Shown here piece by piece: positions 1 to 8,494 of a DNA stretch of 64,000 bases. The stretch comes from Roseovarius tolerans. GTDB lineage: Bacteria; Pseudomonadota; Alphaproteobacteria; Rhodobacterales; Rhodobacteraceae. Within the stretch, counting starts at the first letter, position 1. Each line of letters starts with the position of its first letter. The notes under the pieces were generated by a model. That model made no database searches. It worked only from the letters and a program-made list of their open reading frames with translations, and had not been told where the DNA came from. Where the stretch lies: the NCBI RefSeq assembly GCF_900109855.1, contig NZ_FOBO01000010.1, positions 62,001 to 126,000 of the forward strand, given 5' to 3'. The position numbers and the translations under genes are program-made.

Positions 1-985
1 GGGTGTCCTCCAGCGTGCCGGTGGCCGTGGCCTCGCCACTCTGGGCGGCGTCGAGTGCGGCCTCCAAGCGCGCAATCTCGGCCTCGCGGGCCTCGGCCCC
101 TTGCTCGGCCTGCAAGAGCGCCTGCGCCAATTGGCTATTCAGGTCCTCGCGCGCGGTCTCGGCAGCGGCCAGCAGGGTCAGCGTTTCCTCGGCCTGCTGG
201 CGCTGTTCCTCCAATGCGAGCGTCATCGAGGTCAACTCTGCCTGCGATGCTTCCAGGCGCTTTCGCAGGGCCTCGGCGGCGGCGGCCTCGGCGAGGCGCG
301 TCTGTTCTTCCTCGCTCAACTGCGCTTGCAGATCGTCAACCTCGGCGCTCAGGGCCGCCTGCGCCTCTCCGGCCTCGGCATTGCGCACGCGCAAATCCGC
401 GACCAGCGCATCGAGCGCCTCGCGCCGGGCGGCGGCAAGCCGGGCGGCCTCGGCCTGGGCGTCCACCTCATCGCGCAGGCTGGCAAGGGCGAGGTTGAGT
501 TGCTCGGCCTCACTCAGCAATGCGTCGCGACGGTCTTCCAGATCGGCAATGCGCCCCTGCGCCGTTTCCCGATCCGACAACAGGCCCGCCACCTGTTCCT
601 CGAAACTTGCAATGCGGCCCTGCGCGGTCTGCAAGGCCTGCGCCTGCTCGGCACTCTGCGCGCGCAGGCTCTCGATCAGGGCGGCCTGCTGTTCCTGCCG
701 CTCGCGCGCATCGCCCAAGGTCGTGGTGAGCGCGCCAACGCGCTCTTGCAGCGTGGCGTTGCGGTCCTGCTCCAGCCCGAGTGCAAGGGACAGGGCCGAC
801 ACTTCGGCCGACAGCGCGTCAAGCTGCGTTTCCTGCCCGCTGATTTCCTCGCGCAGCACGAATTGCACCATCATGAAGATCGTCAGAACAAACATCAGGA
901 CCAGCAACAGCCCGGTCATCGCATCCACGAAACCCGGCCAGATCGCGCCTTGAAACCGGCTTCCTGTGCGCCGCGAGAGCGCCAT
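1..985 (-). CDS. MotB/OmpA-like coiled-coil membrane protein, 3' end outside window
   Basis: Partial gene: 328 codons are visible from the ATG at 985 and the frame stays open to the left edge. The N-terminus is MALSRRTGSRFQGAIWPGFV, followed by one hydrophobic helix at about residues 22-42. From about residue 50 onward there is an almost uninterrupted Ala/Glu/Leu/Gln-rich coiled coil (heptad-like, with repeated AEAEAL-type blocks). The start lies 2 nt after the stop of the upstream MotA/ExbB-like gene, with a GGGAGG Shine-Dalgarno inside that gene's end, so the two are co-translated. One N-terminal helix plus a long periplasmic coil is the layout of MotB/ZorB-type stator partners. The expected C-terminal OmpA/peptidoglycan-binding domain would lie outside the window and is not seen. 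Confidence 0.75.
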   Translation of the reverse strand, partial: MALSRRTGSRFQGAIWPGFVDAMTGLLLVLMFVLTIFMMVQFVLREEISGQETQLDALSAEVSALSLALGLEQDRNATLQERVGALTTTLGDARERQEQQAALIESLRAQSAEQAQALQTAQGRIASFEEQVAGLLSDRETAQGRIADLEDRRDALLSEAEQLNLALASLRDEVDAQAEAARLAAARREALDALVADLRVRNAEAGEAQAALSAEVDDLQAQLSEEEQTRLAEAAAAEALRKRLEASQAELTSMTLALEEQRQQAEETLTLLAAAETAREDLNSQLAQALLQAEQGAEAREAEIARLEAALDAAQSGEATATGTLEDT

Positions 986-987
986 GC

Positions 988-2217
988 TCAGCCCTCCCCG
1001 CCGCGATCCGTCTCAGGGCGAGACGCAGCGCGCACGCGGCGTGGGGCAGAGTCGCGCGCCTGTCCGAGCAACCGTGTCAGCGCCGCCAGATCGGAGCGCA
1101 ACTCGGTCATGGTCTCCTGCCGTCCGGCACTGATTTCCTCGAGGATCCGCAGCATCTGAACGTCGATCGAGCGCAGGCGCATGCGGCTCTCGGCATCGAG
1201 CCCCTCGTTCGGGGCCACTTCGCGGTTCTCCAGCGTCTCGATCAGCCGCTCCTGCCCCTCGGCCATCCGCATCAGCGCCACCTGCACCGGATTCTGATCG
1301 CTCATCCGGTGGGTCAGGCGCTCGATGGAATCCGCCAGTACGCCCAGTTTCTGATCGACCATGGCGCGGCTCATGTCCGATTGGCTGAGCATGTTCTGCA
1401 GCGCGTCCATCTGCTCGGACATGTGGTCGAGTACATGCGCCACGGCGTCCTGTTCACCGCCGCCGTCGCCATCACTATCACCGCTAGCAAAGCCGACCCG
1501 CGTGATGGTCGACATCCACTCTTCCAGCTCGCGGTAAAACCGGTTCTGCCCGTGACTGGCAAAAAGCTCCAGCAGGCCCACCACCAGCGATCCGGCCAGA
1601 CCCAGAAGCGACGAGGCAAAGGCCACGCCCATGCCGCCCAGTTGCGCCTCGAGCCCGGTCATCAGGCGGTTGAAGACGTCGACCCCCTCTTCACCCGCTT
1701 GCGGGGCGAGGCTTCGGATCGTGTCGACCACCGCCGGCACGGTCGTGGCCAGCCCGTAAAATGTGCCCAGAAGACCGAGGAAAATCAGCAGGCTGACGAT
1801 ATAGCGTGTGATCTCGCGCGCCTCGTCGATGCGCTGCGCAACCGAGTCTAGGATCGAGCGCGCCGAGGTCGAGGCGATCTGCATCCGCTTTCCGCGCGAG
1901 CGCAGCATCGTGGCCAGCGGGGCCAGCATCGAGGGCGCGCGCGTCATTTCGTGGCCCGGCACCTGCGCGGCGAAGCCTTCGATCCAGCGGGCCGAGCCGA
2001 TCAGTTGAAAGACCTGCCAGAAGGTCGCGATCACGCCGATCACGAAGACGAGGAAGATGAAGCCGTTGAGCCAAGGGTTGGCCTCGAACACCGGCAGCAC
2101 GCGCGGCAGCGCCACGAAGGAGCCGAGCCCGGTCAGCACCAGAACGATCACCATCAGCACGATCTGGCGATAGGGGTATGAGAATTGCGGCTCGACCTCG
2201 CGGTCCGGCTGGTCCAT
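988..2217 (-). CDS. MotA/TolQ/ExbB-family proton channel protein
   Basis: 409 aa membrane protein. Hydrophobic segments lie at about residues 17-38, 50-72, 140-162 and 197-222. The last two flank the GLLGTFYGLATTVP and GVAFASSLLGLAGSLVVG stretches, which are the TolQ/MotA channel signature. After about residue 230 comes a long polar, mostly helical tail of roughly 180 residues containing a short acidic run (SGDSDGDGGGEQD). The tail is far longer than in TolQ or ExbB (about 220-230 aa proteins). It sits directly upstream of a coiled-coil MotB-like partner, so the pair probably forms a proton-driven stator complex in the inner membrane. What it drives cannot be told from the sequence. The tail recalls ZorA of Zorya defence, but no other Zorya genes are in the window. 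Confidence 0.8.
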   Translation of the reverse strand: MDQPDREVEPQFSYPYRQIVLMVIVLVLTGLGSFVALPRVLPVFEANPWLNGFIFLVFVIGVIATFWQVFQLIGSARWIEGFAAQVPGHEMTRAPSMLAPLATMLRSRGKRMQIASTSARSILDSVAQRIDEAREITRYIVSLLIFLGLLGTFYGLATTVPAVVDTIRSLAPQAGEEGVDVFNRLMTGLEAQLGGMGVAFASSLLGLAGSLVVGLLELFASHGQNRFYRELEEWMSTITRVGFASGDSDGDGGGEQDAVAHVLDHMSEQMDALQNMLSQSDMSRAMVDQKLGVLADSIERLTHRMSDQNPVQVALMRMAEGQERLIETLENREVAPNEGLDAESRMRLRSIDVQMLRILEEISAGRQETMTELRSDLAALTRLLGQARDSAPRRVRAASRPETDRGGEG

Positions 2218-2284
2218 CTGGACGCTCCCGACACGTTGATTTATGCGCCCAACCCTACGCGTCTTGGCCCGTCAAGCCAAGGAC

Positions 2285-2809
2285 TTATCCACACAGATGC
2301 CGGACCCGGCGCACCAGCCAATCCAGTTCCTTGTCATGGATACCAAGCTGTTTGAGATGTGCGGTAGTGTTGAAGAGGTACTCGGTATTCGGCCCCCGCC
2401 CGCCGACCGCGCGTGCGATGATCTGCGCCTGCTCTTCAAGGTCGAGCCCGCCACAATATTGCACATGTTCGGCGTCGACCACATAAGTCAGCGCCTCGAC
2501 ATGCCGACCATCGTCAAGCGCAATCTCCAGACGCTTTTCCAGATAGGCGGAAGACACCAATTCCCGCTCGCGCAAGTAGGCGAGCACGCACTCGGCCTCC
2601 TCCGGCTTGGCCCGCAATGCGACCCCGTGGCACAGAGCGCCGGGGGCGGCATCAAGCGCCAGAACGAGGCCGGGATTGTCATCCGTTCCACGGTGATGGA
2701 CAGAGCGCATGCAAAAACTGCGGTGGAATTCGGGCAGCCGCGCAATCACGCGTTCCGTGACATCAAAGCCCGGGTTCCAAACCAGCGATCCATAGCCGAA
2801 GACCCACAT
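2285..2809 (-). CDS. gamma-glutamylcyclotransferase (ChaC-like)
   Basis: 174 aa. The start was set at MWVFGYGSLVWNPGF because the YGSL motif near the N-terminus is the substrate-binding loop of the gamma-glutamylcyclotransferase fold. An upstream in-frame ATG at 2851 would add 14 unconserved residues. The middle keeps the family's GxxxxAL..KP.E block and the EYL.NT.....G..D..L C-terminal motif of ChaC proteins. These cytosolic enzymes cleave glutathione to 5-oxoproline and Cys-Gly. It is divergent from the DUF2125 gene at 2884, and the two share a roughly 75-bp intergenic promoter region. The assignment to the ChaC family is firm, but the exact substrate is by family knowledge only. Confidence 0.85.
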   Translation of the reverse strand: MWVFGYGSLVWNPGFDVTERVIARLPEFHRSFCMRSVHHRGTDDNPGLVLALDAAPGALCHGVALRAKPEEAECVLAYLRERELVSSAYLEKRLEIALDDGRHVEALTYVVDAEHVQYCGGLDLEEQAQIIARAVGGRGPNTEYLFNTTAHLKQLGIHDKELDWLVRRVRHLCG

Positions 2810-2883
2810 ATTGATTATCCCTGTTCCTCGCGTACTGGCCCCTATAAACACGTTTCCGAACAGGCATGAAAGGGGCGCGCCTC

Positions 2884-3888
2884 ATGAGAGTTCTGCTGGC
2901 TGTCATCGTGATCGCGGCACTTGGCTGGTCGGGCTACTGGTACATTGGACAGCGCGGGCTGCAGACCGCGTTCTCCAGCTGGTTCGAGGCCCGCCGGTCC
3001 GAAGGCTGGGTCGCCGAAACCTCGGACCTGAGCGTGCGGGGCTTTCCCAACCGCTTCGACACCGGATTTGCCGACCTGATCCTCGCGGACCCGGCCACCG
3101 GCCTCGCGTGGGAGGCCCCGTATTTCCAGCTGAGCGCGCTCAGCTATCAGCCCAATCACGTGATCGCAGTCTGGCCCGAGACGCAGCTCATCGCCACCCC
3201 GCAAGAGAAATTCCGCGTGGAGGCACGCGACATGCGGGCCAGCCTGCGCATCGCCCCCGACACGCGGCTCGCCCCGCGCAACGTCACCCTCACCGCCGAG
3301 TTCCTGCAGATCACACCCGAGGACCGGCCCGAGGAAATCAGCACACTGACCTCTCTGACTCTGGCCGCCGAACAGCAGGAAACCGACCGCGACTACCGCC
3401 TCGGTCTGGCCGCCGAAGGTCTGACATTGGCACCGCCCTGGCGCGACCTGCTTGACCCGGATGGCAGCCTGCCCGCGCAGATCTCGAACCTCACCGCTGA
3501 TCTGACGGTCACGTTCGACAAGGTCTGGGACCGCACCGCGATCGAGGTCGCGCGCCCGCAGCCCACCCGTATCAAGGTTGCGCTGGTCGATGGAAAATGG
3601 GGACAGTTGCACCTGCAGGCGGCGGGCGAGGTGGACGTGACACCGGACGGGATGCCCGAAGGCGAGATCACCCTCAAGGCGCGGAACTGGCGCGACATGA
3701 TCGCGCTCGCGCAGGCCTCGGGCGCATTGCGCGAAGGGATGGCGCAGACGGTTGAGAATGGTCTGGACCTTCTGGCCCGGATGAATGGCAATCGCGAGAC
3801 GCTGGATATCCCGCTGACATTCAGGGGTGGCCGCATCCTCCTCGGCCCGATCCCGATTGGCCCGGCCCCGGTGCTGCGGCTGCGCTGA
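2884..3888 (+). CDS. DUF2125 domain-containing envelope protein
   Basis: 334 aa. It begins MRVLLAVIVIAALGWSGYWY, an uncleaved or signal-type hydrophobic helix, followed by a beta-rich body with the NRFDTGFADL and PYFQLSALSYQPNHVIAVWP segments typical of alphaproteobacterial DUF2125 proteins. ATG 2884 is preferred over ATG 2866 because AAAGGGG at 2868-2874 is well placed for it, and the hydrophobic helix then starts at once. The protein is probably anchored in the inner membrane with a periplasmic domain. The family has no established function; the body resembles lipid-binding or AsmA-like beta folds only in a general way. It converges on nusB with a 4-bp gap. Confidence 0.8.
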   Translation: MRVLLAVIVIAALGWSGYWYIGQRGLQTAFSSWFEARRSEGWVAETSDLSVRGFPNRFDTGFADLILADPATGLAWEAPYFQLSALSYQPNHVIAVWPETQLIATPQEKFRVEARDMRASLRIAPDTRLAPRNVTLTAEFLQITPEDRPEEISTLTSLTLAAEQQETDRDYRLGLAAEGLTLAPPWRDLLDPDGSLPAQISNLTADLTVTFDKVWDRTAIEVARPQPTRIKVALVDGKWGQLHLQAAGEVDVTPDGMPEGEITLKARNWRDMIALAQASGALREGMAQTVENGLDLLARMNGNRETLDIPLTFRGGRILLGPIPIGPAPVLRLR

Positions 3889-3892
3889 GACC

Positions 3893-4375
3893 TCAGAACG
3901 CTTCGGGCTTGGCCTCGTGCGCCATGTGGTCGAGCACGGCATTGACGAATTTTGATTCCTTGCCCTCGGGATAGAACGCCTTGGCCACGTCCACGAATTC
4001 CATGATCACCACGCGGGGCGGCGTGTCGGACTGGATCATCTCGGCCCCTGCCGCGCGAAATAGCGCGCGCAGCGTGGGATCAATCCGGGCAATCGGCCAC
4101 TTGGCGACCAGCGCGCGATCGGTCATCTGGTCGATCTTCGCCTGCCAGTTCACCGCGTCGTCAATCAGCTTGCAAAACAGATCGACATCGCCCTCGGCCA
4201 TGTCGACACCGTCGTCGAACTCGGCCCCGAACCGGTGGTAGAGAAACTCCTGCCGCACGGCGGTCGAACTTTGCTGCGAATGCTCCATCTGAAACAGCGC
4301 TTGCACGGCATACATGCGCGCGGCGGATTTCATCTGACGCCGGCGGTTGCCGGAAAGGGCGGGGTCGGTGCTCAT
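3893..4375 (-). CDS. nusB: transcription antitermination factor NusB
   Basis: 160 aa all-helical protein. Conserved points are SAARMYAVQALFQMEHS near the N-terminus and IDPTLRALFRAAGAEM, followed by the PPRVVIMEFVDVAKAFYPEGKESKFVNAVLDHMA block that closes NusB proteins. The start ATG at 4375 overlaps the ribH stop (ATGA), so it is translated from the ribBA-ribH-nusB message, an arrangement common in proteobacteria. NusB with NusE (S10) binds boxA of rRNA leaders and supports processive rRNA transcription. The codons upstream of 4375 belong to ribH and are not part of this protein. Confidence 0.95.
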   Translation of the reverse strand: MSTDPALSGNRRRQMKSAARMYAVQALFQMEHSQQSSTAVRQEFLYHRFGAEFDDGVDMAEGDVDLFCKLIDDAVNWQAKIDQMTDRALVAKWPIARIDPTLRALFRAAGAEMIQSDTPPRVVIMEFVDVAKAFYPEGKESKFVNAVLDHMAHEAKPEAF

Positions 4376-4917
4376 GCCTTGGGGTCGTCCTTCACATCGC
4401 CCGCGAGGCGGATTTCCTCGGTCGCGGGCTTGAACCCCACGCCTTTGCGTGGGCCGCCCCATTTACGGGCCAATGCCACCAGATGCAAGGCCGCAGCCGC
4501 AGCCCCCGCGCCCTTGTTCATGGCCTCGGGATCGGCGCGCACCTCGGCCTGTGCGCGGTTTTCGACCGTCAGGATGCCGTTGCCGATGCACAGCCCCTGC
4601 AGGCCCAACAACGTCAGCCCGCGCGAGCTGTCATTGCAGACCGTCTCGTAATGCGTCGTCTCGCCCCGGATCACGCAGCCAAGCGCCACGTAGCCGTCAA
4701 AGTTGGACATCCGCTCGGCGATGCCGATGGCGGTGGGGAGTTCCAGCGCCCCGGGCACCTCGGCGATCTCGTAGGTGCCGCCCGCGGCCTCGATCTCGGC
4801 CACCGCTCCTTTGATCAGGTTATCGGCGATGTCGCGATAAAACGGGGCCACCACGATCAACACTTTCACAGGCTTGTCGAACTCGGCGCGCGGCAGGGTG
4901 TATTCGTGCTCGGCCAT
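4372..4917 (-). CDS. ribH: 6,7-dimethyl-8-ribityllumazine synthase
   Basis: 181 aa. It condenses 5-amino-6-ribitylaminouracil with 3,4-dihydroxy-2-butanone 4-phosphate, the penultimate step of riboflavin synthesis. Visible motifs are VAPFYRDIADNLIKGA, VPGALELPTAIG and VALGCVIRGETTHYE, the last containing the catalytic His, followed by CNDSSRGL. The length is slightly above the usual 155-165 aa because of a short C-terminal tail (GGPRKGVGFKPATEEIRL). It lies 4 bp downstream of the ribBA-type gene and overlaps nusB by 4 bp, giving a tight three-gene operon. Confidence 0.95.
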   Translation of the reverse strand: MAEHEYTLPRAEFDKPVKVLIVVAPFYRDIADNLIKGAVAEIEAAGGTYEIAEVPGALELPTAIGIAERMSNFDGYVALGCVIRGETTHYETVCNDSSRGLTLLGLQGLCIGNGILTVENRAQAEVRADPEAMNKGAGAAAAALHLVALARKWGGPRKGVGFKPATEEIRLAGDVKDDPKA

Positions 4918-4921
4918 GCTC

Positions 4922-6073
4922 TCACTCCTCGGTCAGGGGTTGGGTGCCGGTGATCGAAATCCCGTAGGCATCAAGGCCCAGATAGCGCGTGTTCGGGCTG
5001 TCGGTCAAAAGGATCAACTCGTGAATGCCCATGGTCGCCATGATCTGCGCGCCAAGCCCGGTCTGCTTGACGGTGCGCGGCGTGTCGTCGTCCTCCATCT
5101 CGCCCGCCAGCTTGGGGCGCGGCTGACGGAACAGGAACACCGCACCGCGCCCCTCGCGCGCGATGATCTCCATCGCGCGGGGCAGTTTACCAGTCGGCGC
5201 ACCCTCACGCGCCGCAAGGCCGATGCCCAACACATCCTCCAGCGCGTTGAGCGCATGCGCGCGCGCCAGAACGGGGCGGCCGTCCGACACGTCGCCCTTG
5301 GTCAGCACCACATGCTCGGTCCCGGTGATCTGGTCGGCGAAAATGCGCATCTGCCATTCGCCGCCATGGCTCGAGGTGACGGTCTCGCGCCCGGTCTCGG
5401 TGATCAGGTTGTCATGCTTGTGGCGATAAGCGATCAGGTCGGAAATCGTGCCGATCTTGAGGTCATGCGCCTTGGCGAACTCGATGAGATCGGGCAGCCG
5501 CGCCATGCTGCCATCCTCTTTCATGATCTCGCAAATCACGCCCGAGGGGTTCAGCCCCGCCAGCCGCGCAATATCGACAGCCGCCTCGGTATGCCCCGCG
5601 CGCACCAGCACCCCGCCGCGCCGCGCGCGCAGGGGAAAGACATGGCCGGGCGTAGCAATCGCTGCCATGGTGTTCTGCTCGTTGATCGCGGTGGCGATGG
5701 TCAGCGCGCGGTCACCGGCGGAGATGCCGGTGCTCACGCCCTCGCGCGCCTCGATCGACACGGTGAAGGCTGTCTCGTGGCGCGAGGAATTGTTCACCGC
5801 CATCATCGGCAGGCCAAGCCGGTCGATCCGCTCGGCGGTCATCGGCAGGCAAATCAGGCCACGCCCGTGCAGCGCCATGAAATTCACCGCCTCCGGCGTC
5901 GCGAATTCGGCGGCGATCACCAGATCGCCCTCGTTCTCGCGATCCTCATGATCGACGAGGATGAACATCCGGCCCTTGCGCGCCTCCGCGATGATCTCTT
6001 CGGTGGGCGCGATGGCATGGCTCAGATCGGCCTCGACGGGGCCGGGTTTCTCGAACGGAACGGTATCGGACAT
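4922..6073 (-). CDS. ribB: 3,4-dihydroxy-2-butanone 4-phosphate synthase with degenerate GTP cyclohydrolase II domain
   Basis: 383 aa two-domain protein. Residues about 20-225 form the DHBP synthase domain, with the DHEDRENEGDLVIAAEF metal/substrate motif and the acidic and His residues around GHTEAAVDIARLAGL intact. It makes the four-carbon unit for ribH. The C-terminal 150 residues align with GTP cyclohydrolase II, but the stretch that should hold the zinc-binding cysteines (the G-x-LRCDCG region) reads ARAHALNALEDVLGIG, with no cysteine. The second domain is therefore probably inactive as a cyclohydrolase, as reported for a number of alphaproteobacterial RibBA proteins, and a separate ribA elsewhere would be needed. 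It is first gene of the ribB-ribH-nusB operon. Confidence 0.9.
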   Translation of the reverse strand: MSDTVPFEKPGPVEADLSHAIAPTEEIIAEARKGRMFILVDHEDRENEGDLVIAAEFATPEAVNFMALHGRGLICLPMTAERIDRLGLPMMAVNNSSRHETAFTVSIEAREGVSTGISAGDRALTIATAINEQNTMAAIATPGHVFPLRARRGGVLVRAGHTEAAVDIARLAGLNPSGVICEIMKEDGSMARLPDLIEFAKAHDLKIGTISDLIAYRHKHDNLITETGRETVTSSHGGEWQMRIFADQITGTEHVVLTKGDVSDGRPVLARAHALNALEDVLGIGLAAREGAPTGKLPRAMEIIAREGRGAVFLFRQPRPKLAGEMEDDDTPRTVKQTGLGAQIMATMGIHELILLTDSPNTRYLGLDAYGISITGTQPLTEE

Positions 6074-6142
6074 AGGCGTGTCCTCCGGGGGTGTTGCAAC
6101 CCGGCCCGGATATCGCAGGCGCGCGGCAATGGCCAGAGGGGA

Positions 6143-7033
6143 TCAGCCCGTGACTTGCCCGGCAAGCAGCTTCAACACCTGCGCCAGATCGGCGCGGGGC
6201 GGATCAAAGGCAGGATGTTCCAGCACCAGCGCCTTGCCCGTTGGCACAGGCGCAGCAAACGGCGCAATCAGGCTGCCATCCTCCAACGCGCTCTGCACAA
6301 GGCTCTGATGCCCCATCAGCACCCCGGCCCCGTGCCGCGCCTCTTCCAATGCAATGGCATAGAGCGAATAGCGCGGCCCATTGGTGGGCAGCCGGGTGCC
6401 CGGCAGAACCGACCGCGCCCAAAGCGCCCAATCCTCGGGCCAGAGCGCATCATGCAACAGGGTCTCCCCCGCCAGATCGGCGGGGCTGCACAGCCGCGTG
6501 GCAACCTCGGGGGCACAGACCGGCAGGATCATATCCTGCGCCAGCACCCGCTCGCCCCGCGCCCCGGTCGGAGGACGCACAAAGAGACTGAGATCAAAGA
6601 GATCACGCGCCAGGTTGGGCGGGGTCTCGATGGCCGAGACAGACACACGCAGATCAGGCAGCGCCGCGCGCACCGCCGGCAATCGGGGCGAGAGCCAGAG
6701 TTGCGCCACGCTGGGCAGCGCCGCGATATGCAGGGTGCCATGCCGCGCGGCGTTTCGCAGACCATGCACCGCCGCTCCCATCGCATCGAAAGCCGTGGCA
6801 AAACCCGGCAGTGCCTCTGCCCCCAACGCGGTCAATCGCACCCCCTGCGAACGACGCTCGAAGAGATCGGCGCCGATCCAGTCCTCAAGCGCGCGGATAT
6901 GTTGCGAAACCGCTCCGGGGGTCACGCAAAGCTCTTCGGCGGCATTGGCAAAACCACCCAACCGCGCAGCAGCCTCGAAAGCGCGGAGCGCATTGAGCGG
7001 TGGCCCTTTCGGGCGGGGCGGAGATACCGACAT
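6143..7033 (-). CDS. LysR-family transcriptional regulator, GcvA-like
   Basis: 296 aa. The N-terminal winged helix-turn-helix is clear: LNALRAFEAAARLGGFANAA, then ELCVTPGAVSQHIRALED and LFERRSQGVRLTALG. The wording of this helix pair is that of the GcvA subgroup. The remaining roughly 200 residues are the LysR effector-binding domain. It is divergent from the SHMT-family enzyme at 7135 with about 100 bp between them, the standard arrangement in which the regulator controls its neighbour. The spacer is unusually AT-rich for this genome (7037-7079) and holds TNA-type inverted motifs suited to LysR binding. The effector is unknown, though an amino acid handled by the neighbour is the natural guess. 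Confidence 0.88.
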   Translation of the reverse strand: MSVSPPRPKGPPLNALRAFEAAARLGGFANAAEELCVTPGAVSQHIRALEDWIGADLFERRSQGVRLTALGAEALPGFATAFDAMGAAVHGLRNAARHGTLHIAALPSVAQLWLSPRLPAVRAALPDLRVSVSAIETPPNLARDLFDLSLFVRPPTGARGERVLAQDMILPVCAPEVATRLCSPADLAGETLLHDALWPEDWALWARSVLPGTRLPTNGPRYSLYAIALEEARHGAGVLMGHQSLVQSALEDGSLIAPFAAPVPTGKALVLEHPAFDPPRADLAQVLKLLAGQVTG

Positions 7034-7134
7034 TTTCTAGCCTTAGTTTTTCTACGCTCATTTTTACATAATCTGATTTGCGCCGTCCATCGTGCCGCGC
7101 CATCCTGCCGGAAACGGATCTTCAGGAGATCATC
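7034..7134. promoter_or_regulatory. divergent promoter region between LysR regulator and SHMT-like gene
   Basis: A 101-bp spacer with an AT-rich block (7037-7079, including CTTAGTTTTTCTACGCTC) in an otherwise GC-rich region. LysR proteins usually bind such sites between themselves and a divergent target. No exact -35/-10 pair can be fixed by eye. A CAGGAG ribosome site precedes the ATG at 7135. Confidence 0.45.
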
Positions 7135-8451
7135 ATGACACTTTCCCACCGCGATTGGGTGCCCAGCCTTTGCGAAGACCTGATCCAGACACTTGCCACC
7201 CGCACCGCGAGCGAGGATGCGAGCGCGATCGCCGCCCGCATCGAGGCGCTGGCCGAGAACAACCGCCGCATCCACGAGGCCGAGTGCTTCAACCTCAACC
7301 CGGCAACCAATGTGATGAATCCGCGGGCCGAGGCGCTCTTGGCCTCGGGCATCGGCTCGCGCCCCTCGCTGGGTTACCCGGGTGACAAGTACGAAATGGG
7401 GCTCGAGGCCATCGAGGAGATCGAGGTGATCGCGGCGGAACTGGCTGCCGAGATCTTTGGCGCGCACTATGCCGAGATCCGCGTGCCTTCGGGCGCGATT
7501 GCCAATCTCTACGCCTTCATGGCCACCTGCCGACCCGGCGACACGATCATCGCGCCGCCTGCGTCCATTGGTGGCCATGTCACCCACCACGCGCCGGGCT
7601 GCGCCGGGCTCTACGGCTTGCGCATCCTCGAGGCCCCGGTGAACCGTGATGGCTATACCGTTAATCTTGAAGGATTGCGCGCCATGGCGCAGGCGGAAAG
7701 GCCCCGTCTGATCACGCTCGGTGCCAGTCTCAATCTCTTCGAGCACCCAGTGCGTGAGGTGCGCGCGATTGCCGATGCGATAGGGGCCAAACTGCTCTTC
7801 GACGCCGCGCATCAATGCGGCATCATCGCGGGCGGGACATGGAAGAACCCACTCACAGAGGGTGCGCACCTGATGACGATGAGCACCTACAAGAGCCTTG
7901 GCGGCCCAGCAGGTGGCCTTATCGTCACCAATGAGGCCGATCTCGCCGAACGGCTCGACGCCATCGCCTTCCCGGGCATGACGGCCAATTTCGATGCCGC
8001 CAAATCGGCGGCGCTCGCCGTCACGCTGCTGGACTGGCGTGTGTACGGACGCGCCTATGCAAGCCAGATGGTGGCCGTCGCGCAGGCGCTCTCGACCGCG
8101 CTCGAGGCCGAAGGGCTGCCGGTCTTCAAGGCCCGAGACACGGCCACGCAATCGCATCAGTTTGCGCTCGAGGCAGCGGCGTTCGGCGGCGGGCAGGCCG
8201 CCTCGAAACGCTTGCGTCTCGCAGGCTTTCTCGCCTGTGGCATCGGGCTGCCCATCGACCCGGTTGCAGGCGACATGAACGGATTGCGTATCGGCACACC
8301 GGAACTCGTCCGGTGGGGCGTGACGCCCGAAGACACGCCGCGCATGGCCGCGCTCATCGCGCGCGCTCTCCGCGGGAACGATCCCGGCGCGCTCCTGCCG
8401 GAGGTGTCACAATGGCGGCAGAGCTTTGACCGGCTCCATTACGTGATCTGA
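7135..8451 (+). CDS. serine hydroxymethyltransferase-family PLP enzyme
   Basis: 438 aa. The fold-type I PLP pattern is clear: NNRRIHEAECFNLNPATNVM, GYPGDKYEMG, the substrate loop VPSGAIANLYAF, LLFDAAHQCGIIAGG, and the PLP lysine in MSTYKSLGGPAGG (about K253). The layout matches GlyA, but the classic GlyA wording (TTTTHKTLRGPRGG around the lysine) is altered, so this is a divergent paralogue. Possible activities include a beta-hydroxy-amino-acid aldolase or a 2-substituted serine hydroxymethyltransferase; the sequence does not decide. ATG 7135 is chosen for the CAGGAG site at 7123-7128. It is divergent from a GcvA-like regulator, which suggests an inducible amino-acid catabolic role rather than housekeeping one-carbon metabolism. 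Confidence 0.8.
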   Translation: MTLSHRDWVPSLCEDLIQTLATRTASEDASAIAARIEALAENNRRIHEAECFNLNPATNVMNPRAEALLASGIGSRPSLGYPGDKYEMGLEAIEEIEVIAAELAAEIFGAHYAEIRVPSGAIANLYAFMATCRPGDTIIAPPASIGGHVTHHAPGCAGLYGLRILEAPVNRDGYTVNLEGLRAMAQAERPRLITLGASLNLFEHPVREVRAIADAIGAKLLFDAAHQCGIIAGGTWKNPLTEGAHLMTMSTYKSLGGPAGGLIVTNEADLAERLDAIAFPGMTANFDAAKSAALAVTLLDWRVYGRAYASQMVAVAQALSTALEAEGLPVFKARDTATQSHQFALEAAAFGGGQAASKRLRLAGFLACGIGLPIDPVAGDMNGLRIGTPELVRWGVTPEDTPRMAALIARALRGNDPGALLPEVSQWRQSFDRLHYVI

Positions 8452-8494
8452 CGCCAAGCGTCCCCCGACGCGCGGGCCCGCCGCGCAAAACCGC

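Noticed and set aside
988..2217. Zorya anti-phage system (zorAB).
   Set aside because: Only a general likeness in the MotA-type pair. No zorC, zorD or zorE-like gene is present on the visible side, and the surroundings are housekeeping genes.
4874..7138. A 754-codon open frame on the plus strand across ribB and the LysR gene.
   Set aside because: It is antisense to ribB, ribH and a clear LysR gene, has the Arg/Gly/His-rich make-up of GC-rich shadow frames, and shows no domain.
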